The position numbers and the translations under genes were made by a program. This document shows, piece after piece, positions 58,470 to 64,000 of a stretch of 64,000 nucleotides of DNA. Every line of letters begins with the position of its first letter. Position 1 is the stretch's first letter. Source of the stretch: JAVXGM01 sp036657395 (GTDB lineage: Bacteria > Bacillota > Clostridia > Peptostreptococcales > Anaerovoracaceae). Location: the NCBI GenBank assembly GCA_036657395.1, contig JAVXGM010000003.1, forward strand, positions 92,108-156,107, read 5' to 3'. The notes beneath the pieces were generated by a model that worked only from the letters and a program-made list of their open reading frames with translations, made no database searches and was not told the DNA's origin.

Positions 58470-59849
58470 ATGGAAAAAATCAAGATGTCCATGGGCGAAG
58501 AAATGATTAGAAATAAGGGAGAAAAGATTATAAATAAACTGGAAGCAGCCGGCTACGAAGCATATTTTGTAGGAGGCTGTGTTCGTGATTCCCTCCTAGG
58601 CAAGCCCCCCAAAGACTGGGATATTTCCACAAGCGGAAGGCCTGATGAGATTAAGACTGTCTTTGCCGATACCACAGTTATAGAAACGGGAATCGCCCAC
58701 GGCACCGTGACCATCCTTATGGAATCAGAGCCTTTTGAAGTGACTACTTACCGAATTGATGGGAAATACCAGGACAATAGAAGGCCAGACACGGTAACCT
58801 TTACCGCCAGTATTGAGGAGGACTTGGCTCGTCGTGATTTTACTATTAATGCAATGGCATATCATTCAAAGAGAGGCTTAATAGACTGTTTTGGAGGAAT
58901 AAAGGATTTAGAGGCTGGGTTGATTCGATGTGTGGGAGTTCCACAATGTAGATTTATGGAGGATGGCCTTAGAATTATGAGGGCTGTTAGGTTTGCATCT
59001 CAGTTAGGATTTCAAATTGAAGAGGAAACATACCAGGCAATGAAAAAAGAAAAGGCATTGATAGACAATATATCCGCAGAACGCCTTAGAGAAGAGTTTT
59101 TAAAGATATTGCAAGGGGCAGATGCAGCAAAGGCCATAGAGGAAAATAGAGAAATCATATTTCAGCTAATTCCTCAGGCTAGAGCTATGTACAATTTGGA
59201 TCAGCAAAATCCTTATCATGTATATGACGTGTGGCAGCATACCCTTCATGTTACTACTCAGGTGGAAAACACGCCAATACTTAGATTGGCAGGTTTTTTT
59301 CATGACATAGGAAAGCCTTCGGTAATGACAGTAGATGAGCAGGGGCATGGCCATTTTTATAAACATGAGCAGGCCAGCAAGGAGATTGCCACTCAGGCTT
59401 TAGCCAGACTAAAATGTGACAACAAAACTAAGCAGTTGGTAATTGACCTGGTGGCGAATCATGGAATTGTATTTCAGCCCACTGAAAAACAAGCCAAGAG
59501 ATTATTAGGGAAACTGGGAGCAGACACCTTGCATTTGTTAACATGCTTAGAATGTTCCGACGTGAAGAGTCAAAATCCAGTCTATACTAAAAAAAGACTG
59601 GAAAATATTCAAGATTTCCGCAAGGTGGTAGACAAGGTGATTGAGAATAAACAATGTTTCCAAGTTAAAGATCTGAAAATCGATGGTAAGATTCTTATGG
59701 AGGCAGGTGTTAAGGAAGGCAGAGCCATTGGGGAAATTAAAAATGCTTTACTAGATTTAGTGGTGGAAGATCAACTGGAAAACAAAGAAGAGGTTCTTCT
59801 TGCCAAGGCACTAGAATTGTATTCAATTATTTCCTTCACTGGTAAATAA
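58470..59849 (+). CDS. cca: CCA tRNA nucleotidyltransferase with HD domain
   Basis: A 459-residue class II enzyme that adds or repairs the 3' CCA of tRNAs. The head has VGGCVRD (34-40) and the catalytic DWDIST (49-54), then DLARRDFTINAMAYHS, RFMEDGLRIMRAVRFA and a fused HD phosphohydrolase domain (about 255-370: HTLHVTTQV, FFHDIGKP). It contrasts with the altered paralogue at 38933. The start follows GTGAGGG; the internal Met residues 6 and 8 are alternative starts. Confidence 0.93.
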   Translation: MEKIKMSMGEEMIRNKGEKIINKLEAAGYEAYFVGGCVRDSLLGKPPKDWDISTSGRPDEIKTVFADTTVIETGIAHGTVTILMESEPFEVTTYRIDGKYQDNRRPDTVTFTASIEEDLARRDFTINAMAYHSKRGLIDCFGGIKDLEAGLIRCVGVPQCRFMEDGLRIMRAVRFASQLGFQIEEETYQAMKKEKALIDNISAERLREEFLKILQGADAAKAIEENREIIFQLIPQARAMYNLDQQNPYHVYDVWQHTLHVTTQVENTPILRLAGFFHDIGKPSVMTVDEQGHGHFYKHEQASKEIATQALARLKCDNKTKQLVIDLVANHGIVFQPTEKQAKRLLGKLGADTLHLLTCLECSDVKSQNPVYTKKRLENIQDFRKVVDKVIENKQCFQVKDLKIDGKILMEAGVKEGRAIGEIKNALLDLVVEDQLENKEEVLLAKALELYSIISFTGK

Positions 59850-59936
59850 ATGGTGCAAATGGCTGTAAATAATGTATAATAAAAAATAGGCATAAAGCAT
59901 GAGCATAAAATCTGTAGTGAGTATGGTATTACAAAT

Positions 59937-59976
59937 AAGCTCCGGGAAAGCGATTTATTCTGGGGCTTTTTCGTGC
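59937..59976 (+). terminator. Terminator after cca
   Basis: AAGCTCC pairs with GGGGCTT (one G-U) across a 20-base loop, followed by five Ts. Together with the tRNA region it fills the 59850-60225 gap. Confidence 0.6.
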
Positions 59977-60031
59977 CTGGTAATAAAGGTGTATTTTTCA
60001 TTTTACACCAAATTTACGCCAAATGACAAAA

Positions 60032-60065
60032 ATAAAAAAAGAAACGCTGAAATTTCAACGTTTCT
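60032..60065 (-). terminator. Terminator of the tRNA-Glu gene
   Basis: AGAAACG and CGTTTCT plus TGAAA/TTTCA form a nearly perfect 13-bp hairpin. The A run at 60032-60039 gives a T tract on the minus strand, 3 bases past the tRNA. Confidence 0.85.
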
Positions 60066-60067
60066 AG

Positions 60068-60142
60068 TGGTATCCCGTAGGGGAGTCGAACCCCTGTTGC
60101 CGCCGTGAGAGGGCGGCGTCTTGACCACTTGACCAACGGGAC
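60068..60142 (-). tRNA. tRNA-Glu (anticodon CTC)
   Basis: The minus strand folds into a full cloverleaf of 75 bases. The acceptor GTCCCGT pairs with ACGGGAT (first pair G-U). The D-arm contains GGTCAAGTGGTCAAGAC. Anticodon stem CCGCC/GGCGG encloses loop CTCTCAC, and the T-arm CAGGGG-TTCGACT-CCCCT is present. The 3' CCA is encoded. The anticodon CTC reads GAG codons. Confidence 0.95.
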
Positions 60143-60160
60143 GCAATATATACAAGAGTT

Positions 60161-60189
60161 ATTATAGTATGATTTCATATTTTTGTCTA
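60161..60189 (-). promoter_or_regulatory. Promoter of tRNA-Glu
   Basis: On the minus strand TAGACA (60184-60189) and TATAAT (60161-60166) are 17 bases apart, with the -10 box 18 bases ahead of the tRNA 5' end. Confidence 0.75.
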
Positions 60190-60225
60190 GAGGGAAATGT
60201 AAGTCACTTGAGGGAGAATGATAAT

Positions 60226-61479
60226 ATGGTAATTATAGATAGTGAAAATATCTTTGGTATTATTGGAAGGACATTAGGATATGTGAATGACAGTCTATTA
60301 AACCATGGAGAAAGAGTGGCTTATATGGTGCTTAAAATGATGGAAGAAGATGGAAGATATTCTAAGGAAACAATCAGAAGCGGGGCATTTTTAGCGGCAT
60401 TTCACGACATAGGTGCTTATAAGACTGAAGAAATTGAGAATATTCTCCAGTTTGAGGTAGACAAAGTATGGGACCATTCAGTATACGGATATTTATTTGT
60501 AACATATATGACTCCTTTCAAAGATATGGCGGCGGCCGTTTTGTTTCACCATCTTGAATATGATAAGCTAAAAAAAATTGATGCACCCTACAAAGAACTG
60601 GCAGCAATAATTAAAGTAGCCGATAGAATAGATGTAGGCCTTAATAGTCCTATGGGAATTAAAGTAGTTGATTATATTCACAAGGATCGAGGAACTAGGT
60701 TTTCACCTGAAGCTGTGGATCTGTTTGATAGAGTTGAAGAAAAATACCATGTAATACAAGACATCCAGTCGGGGAAATATTTGGGGCAAATAAAAAAACT
60801 ATTAAAGCGAGTGCCCTTTGATGAACACGAAATCGATGATTTTTTAGAGATGCTAGTTTCTACCATAGATTTTAGAAGTGAGTATACAGTTACTCATACG
60901 ATTATTACCACCAGCATTGCCGTTGAACTAGGCAGAAAGTTAAAACTGGATGAATCAGCGCTGATCAGATTGAATTATGGTACATTGCTCCATGATTTGG
61001 GTAAAATTGGCATTCCTATGGAAATTTTAGAATACCCAGGGAAATTAAATTTTAAGGATATGGAGAAAATGAAAACCCATGTAAACCTAACGGAAAAAAT
61101 CATGGGTGGAGATATTGAAGAAGAAACTATGAGAATTTCTTTACGCCATCATGAAAAACTAGATGGATCAGGATATCCTAGGGGACTTAGAAGGGAAGAA
61201 TTGACCTTGCCAGAGCGAATTGTTGCTGTGGCAGATATTGTAAGTGCCCTTAGTGGAAAAAGAAGTTATAAAGAACCTTTTGACACTAAGTTAATAACAA
61301 AGATTATTTTAGAAATGAAAGATGCAGGTCAGTTATGTCCTGAGGTAGTGGATGTTATGATCAACGAGTTTGACCATATTATGGAAAAGGTAAAAGAAAT
61401 GTGCAAACCAACTTTAAAAGCGTATACTAATATTAGCACTGAATATGAAACCCTAAAAAAACGGTTGGAAGATTTTTAA
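60226..61479 (+). CDS. HD-GYP domain phosphodiesterase-like protein
   Basis: A 417-residue protein with two HD units. The first HD (about 20-150: GERVAYMVLKMMEE, AFHDIGAYK, HHLEYDK) is degenerate but retains metal residues. The second is a true HD-GYP domain (about 215-390: HDLGKIGIP, HHEKLDGSGYPRGL), the class that hydrolyses c-di-GMP. The ATG at 60226 follows GAGGGAGAATGATAAT; the frame from 60169 would start inside the tRNA promoter. A GGDEF remnant at 21718 shows that the strain had c-di-GMP enzymes. The CoA-transferase gene follows after 29 bases. Confidence 0.88.
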   Translation: MVIIDSENIFGIIGRTLGYVNDSLLNHGERVAYMVLKMMEEDGRYSKETIRSGAFLAAFHDIGAYKTEEIENILQFEVDKVWDHSVYGYLFVTYMTPFKDMAAAVLFHHLEYDKLKKIDAPYKELAAIIKVADRIDVGLNSPMGIKVVDYIHKDRGTRFSPEAVDLFDRVEEKYHVIQDIQSGKYLGQIKKLLKRVPFDEHEIDDFLEMLVSTIDFRSEYTVTHTIITTSIAVELGRKLKLDESALIRLNYGTLLHDLGKIGIPMEILEYPGKLNFKDMEKMKTHVNLTEKIMGGDIEEETMRISLRHHEKLDGSGYPRGLRREELTLPERIVAVADIVSALSGKRSYKEPFDTKLITKIILEMKDAGQLCPEVVDVMINEFDHIMEKVKEMCKPTLKAYTNISTEYETLKKRLEDF

Positions 61480-61508
61480 ATTAAGGCTTATAAATACAGG
61501 AGAACAAT

Positions 61509-62699
61509 ATGAATTCTGCATTAAACAACTTAAAAATACTTGATTTTACTACATTGCTCCCAGGACCTTACGCAACTCTCATGTTGGCAGACCTTGGCGC
61601 AGAGGTGATTAAAATCAGTTCTGGTAGCAAGTCAGATATAGTAGCGGACTTTCCACCTTTTATAGGCGGATCGGAACTTTCTGCAAATCAGGCATGGCTT
61701 GGAAGGAATAAGAGAAATATTTTTCTAAATTTGAAAAGTTTGGATAGTATTGAAATTGTGAAGAAACTAATTATGGATTATGATATACTAATTGAGCAGT
61801 TTCGGCCGGGAGTTATGGATAAACTAGGACTTGGTTATGAAACCTTGAAAAAGCTTAACCCGAAACTGATATACTGCTCACTGACTGGTTATGGCCAGGA
61901 CGGACCTTTGAAGATGCAGGCAGGTCATGATATTAACTACCTTGCCCGTAGCGGTAATATGGCTCATGCAGGGAGAAAAGATACCGGACCTGTTTTAACA
62001 AATATGCAAATTGCAGATGTGGCCGTTGGTTCTTTGAATTCAGTGACAGGGATTTTGGCGGCTGTTAATTATCGTCATATAACAGGAGAAGGACAATATA
62101 TTGATGTAGCCATGTATGATGGGTTGATTCCTTTTAACTCTATGGATGGAGCGGCTTTTTTAGTGTCTGGGCAGGAAGCAAAGCGAGAAGGCCAGCGGCT
62201 TAACGGTGGCTGTATATATGATTTTTACAAGACAAAAGACGGAGAGTATCTCAGTGTAGGTTGCCTAGAACCAAAATTTTGGAAGGAGTTTTGCTTGTGT
62301 ATTGAAAGGCCGGAGTACATAGAAGGTACCGTATGGCCAGAAGATATAGACAAAATAAAAGAAGACATCCGTAATATATTAATGGGAAAGACCAAAGCCC
62401 AGTGGATGGAACAATTTAAAGGAAAAGACGTCTGCGTAGAGCCAGTATTATCCTTGGAAGAGGCTCTGCTGCAAGACGAACAAGTAAAAGCGAGAAATAT
62501 GGTGGTGGATGTAAAATCATCCATTGACCCAAGGCAGCTTGTGAAACAGCTGGGAAGTGGGATTAAACTTTCAAAATGTCCTGCTTGGTATGATAAGACT
62601 GGATATCCTTTAGGATATCACACAAAGGAAATAATAAAAAAATTAGGTTATACAGATGATGAAATTCAATTGATGAAGGCAGAAGGTGCATTTGACTAA
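61509..62699 (+). CDS. CaiB/BaiF family III CoA-transferase
   Basis: A 396-residue family III CoA-transferase/racemase. It begins LKILDFTTLLPGPYATLMLADLGAEVIKI, has EQFRPGVMDKLGLGYE, YCSLTGYGQDGP, and the catalytic Asp in MQIADVAVG (about 168). YIDVAMYDG follows. It moves CoA between carboxylic acids or epimerizes 2-methylacyl-CoA. With the acyl-CoA dehydrogenase fusion elsewhere in the window it hints at organic-acid or amino-acid fermentation. The substrate is not predictable. It has an AGGAG site. Confidence 0.92.
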   Translation: MNSALNNLKILDFTTLLPGPYATLMLADLGAEVIKISSGSKSDIVADFPPFIGGSELSANQAWLGRNKRNIFLNLKSLDSIEIVKKLIMDYDILIEQFRPGVMDKLGLGYETLKKLNPKLIYCSLTGYGQDGPLKMQAGHDINYLARSGNMAHAGRKDTGPVLTNMQIADVAVGSLNSVTGILAAVNYRHITGEGQYIDVAMYDGLIPFNSMDGAAFLVSGQEAKREGQRLNGGCIYDFYKTKDGEYLSVGCLEPKFWKEFCLCIERPEYIEGTVWPEDIDKIKEDIRNILMGKTKAQWMEQFKGKDVCVEPVLSLEEALLQDEQVKARNMVVDVKSSIDPRQLVKQLGSGIKLSKCPAWYDKTGYPLGYHTKEIIKKLGYTDDEIQLMKAEGAFD

Positions 62700-62754
62700 A
62701 CAAATCCCTTCCAATTTGGACAATTGAAGTTATACAAATTTGAGGGGAGTTGGA

Positions 62755-63750
62755 ATGGTTTCAAGTACACTATTTATCACATATACAATTATGTGTTTTC
62801 TCGGACTTCAGGGTTTGACCCTGGTGTCCATAATTATAAAACATAATGTTTCTGGAAATACAAATTTACTTAAAGCTACAAGAAACTTTGCGATTATCTC
62901 CTTAGTATTAGGACTTTTTTACTATATTACCTATTACCGAGAAATAGTTCTCGGAGAATTCGAAGCTAATTTTATTCTTAGAGGACTAGATGCCATCATC
63001 TTTTATGCTATGGGGCATGGTTGGGTAAAATTGGTGGATGCAATTGTTGATTCAGACAACCCTAAACTTGTATTGTGGAGAAAATGGACAAATAAAGTTT
63101 TTGTCGTCTTGATGATTAGTTCTGCAGCAATATATATTTTCTTATTAGATAATTATTACACCACAGACGTCATGTGGGAAGAAGTTTTTGTTATTATCTC
63201 TGAGGTGATTTTAGGGATTACCGTGGTCGTTTTTACTTCGGCATACGTAATTTTAGGATATAAGGATATAAAGGATAAAATAAGCAGGCGGTATATCGTC
63301 AGCGTCAGCATTCTTATTAACTTTAACAATTTGTGGAATAACATCGTAGTGATTGCAGTTTTTTTAAAACAGATATCCCTTACCCTTTGGTGCACAAAAT
63401 TATACGGAGTTACTTCCATCCTTCTTTTGGTCATTAACCTAGCCACTCTTTTTTATATCTACAAAAAAGACTTTACCCCTATCTATCTTGATAAAGGAAA
63501 AGAGGACAGACCCTACTTATCAGAGGCTGAAATTTTAGATTTGGTGGCCCAGGAGCACGGATTAACGCAAAGAGAACGTGATGTTATGGTTCTGGCTTAT
63601 GGTGGAATGACAAATCCGGATATTGCTGAAGAGTTATTCATTTCAAAACATACGGTAAAACGACATATGCATAACATATTTGAGAAATTAGAGGTGTCCG
63701 CTCGAATGGAGCTTGTGCATCTCATAAAATCCCGTGCAGCCTTGAAATAG
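62755..63750 (+). CDS. Membrane-bound LuxR-family regulator
   Basis: A 331-residue regulator. The N-terminal 245 residues hold about seven membrane helices, and the cytosolic C-terminus is a LuxR-type HTH (about 265-325: LTQRERDVMVLAYGGMTNPDIAEELFISKHTVKRHMHNIF). The ATG at 62755 follows TGAGGGGAG; the TTG at 62740 is unlikely. Such one-component membrane LuxR proteins are typical neighbours of the metabolic genes they control. Here paired operator-like repeats and a dehydrogenase gene lie directly downstream. Confidence 0.88.
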   Translation: MVSSTLFITYTIMCFLGLQGLTLVSIIIKHNVSGNTNLLKATRNFAIISLVLGLFYYITYYREIVLGEFEANFILRGLDAIIFYAMGHGWVKLVDAIVDSDNPKLVLWRKWTNKVFVVLMISSAAIYIFLLDNYYTTDVMWEEVFVIISEVILGITVVVFTSAYVILGYKDIKDKISRRYIVSVSILINFNNLWNNIVVIAVFLKQISLTLWCTKLYGVTSILLLVINLATLFYIYKKDFTPIYLDKGKEDRPYLSEAEILDLVAQEHGLTQRERDVMVLAYGGMTNPDIAEELFISKHTVKRHMHNIFEKLEVSARMELVHLIKSRAALK

Positions 63751-63762
63751 GCTGCTTTTTTA
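63736..63762 (+). terminator. Terminator of the LuxR gene
   Basis: GCAGCC and GGCTGC flank an 8-base loop containing the stop codon, followed by six Ts. Confidence 0.85.
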
Positions 63763-63764
63763 GT

Positions 63765-63824
63765 TATGGCCCATGTGGTCCACAGGACAAAAATACCCAA
63801 GGATACCATATATGGCCCATGTGG
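63765..63824. promoter_or_regulatory. Two direct copies of TATGGCCCATGTGG, operator-like
   Basis: Copies at 63765-63778 and 63811-63824 are identical over 14 bases and offset by 46. Each is a dyad: GGCCCA-TG-TGGTCC and GCCCA-TG-TGGGC. The second abuts the -35 box of the next gene, centred near -45. Confidence 0.65.
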
Positions 63825-63828
63825 GCAA

Positions 63829-63858
63829 TTGTCTAAATCTTTTGTTTAGTCATATAAT
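63829..63858 (+). promoter_or_regulatory. Promoter of the downstream dehydrogenase gene
   Basis: TTGTCT (63829-63834) and TATAAT (63853-63858) with 18-base spacing. Confidence 0.6.
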
Positions 63859-63950
63859 ATGTTTGTAAACAAGCGAATGATTTATACACCATTTTATAGG
63901 GGTATAAACAAACGGTATAACAAATATTGAACACTTGGAGGTATTCAAAA

Positions 63951-64000
63951 ATGAAACTACTTATTATTGGAGCAGGCGGTGTTGGTACATCAGCAGCAAT
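63951..64000 (+). CDS. Saccharopine dehydrogenase-like protein, N-terminus (partial)
   Basis: The first 16 residues (MKLLIIGAGGVGTSAA) form a Rossmann GxGGxG nucleotide-binding start, typical of saccharopine or carboxynorspermidine dehydrogenases. It follows TTGGAGGTATT. The gene runs off the window, so the family is a guess from these residues. Position behind the LuxR gene and operators suggests it is the regulator's target. Confidence 0.6.
   Translation, partial: MKLLIIGAGGVGTSAA

Noticed and set aside
1..64000. CRISPR arrays, rRNA genes, insertion sequences
   Set aside because: No regularly spaced repeats, no rRNA-like blocks and no transposase-like proteins were seen anywhere in the window.

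Overview
The window is low-GC DNA from an anaerobic member of the Bacillota, class Clostridia. The evidence is AGGAGG-type ribosome sites, TTGACA/TATAAT promoters, a raiA-motif RNA, a cdaA-ybbR-glmM-glmS cluster, a flavodiiron protein, an acyl-CoA dehydrogenase fused to ETF and rubredoxin domains, and a siroheme sulfite-reductase-like protein. An Anaerovoracaceae/Family XIII-type lineage would fit, but this is inference. The window opens in the last codons of groL and ends in the first codons of a dehydrogenase.

Layout: (1) 1-4885 holds core genes: groL end, ferritin, a VanY-type D,D-carboxypeptidase, guaB and guaA. The guaB product closely resembles the IMP dehydrogenase of the protist Tritrichomonas foetus. 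(2) 4886-15245 is an accessory island just 3' of guaA. Its first half is a mobilizable element: divergent repressor with a palindromic operator, small HTH protein, replisome-organizer-like protein, an oriT with a TAAGTGCGCCCT-type nick region, a MobA/MobL relaxase, and coiled-coil ORFs in overlapping frames. Its second half is defence: a HaeIII-like restriction-modification pair, a type II Thoeris pair (TIR protein plus membrane-anchored macro-domain protein), a decayed mobilization gene, and an Eco47II-like pair whose methylase carries its own HTH domain. No integrase is present. (3) 15494-19207 is an envelope cluster (LemA, DUF2207, zinc-ribbon/SHOCT, YcxB-like). (4) 19200-26663 holds a sulfite-reductase-like protein, a DEAD-box helicase, a GGDEF remnant, an SDR, an M28 lipoprotein peptidase and an NlpC/P60 hydrolase. 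(5) 26708-31801 holds a DeoR-like remnant, flavodiiron protein, the three-domain acyl-CoA dehydrogenase fusion, a divergent Crp/Fnr regulator and a heavy-metal-exporter-like permease. (6) 31900-43162 holds an amino-acid permease, a two-component system, nadE, YhaM, a divergent tRNA nucleotidyltransferase paralogue, recD2 and comF. (7) 43161-52829 holds raiA RNA, hpf, c-di-AMP synthesis with amino-sugar synthesis (cdaA, ybbR, glmM, glmS), ahcY, an aminotransferase and a CDF transporter. (8) 52909-64000 holds a PNPOx-like protein, a QueG-like protein, a 31-residue membrane peptide, gltX, an unknown acidic protein, a DMT exporter, a canonical CCA enzyme, tRNA-Glu, an HD-GYP protein, a CoA-transferase and a membrane LuxR regulator facing paired operator-like repeats.

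Functional links: guaB-guaA complete GMP synthesis. The two restriction systems and Thoeris form an anti-phage island apparently carried in by mobilization. The flavodiiron protein and the fusion protein look like a dedicated route from acyl-CoA through flavins and rubredoxin to O2 or NO, with a Crp/Fnr regulator next door. The membrane LuxR gene probably controls the downstream dehydrogenase. Three remnants (GGDEF, DeoR-like and mobilization fragments) show ongoing gene decay.
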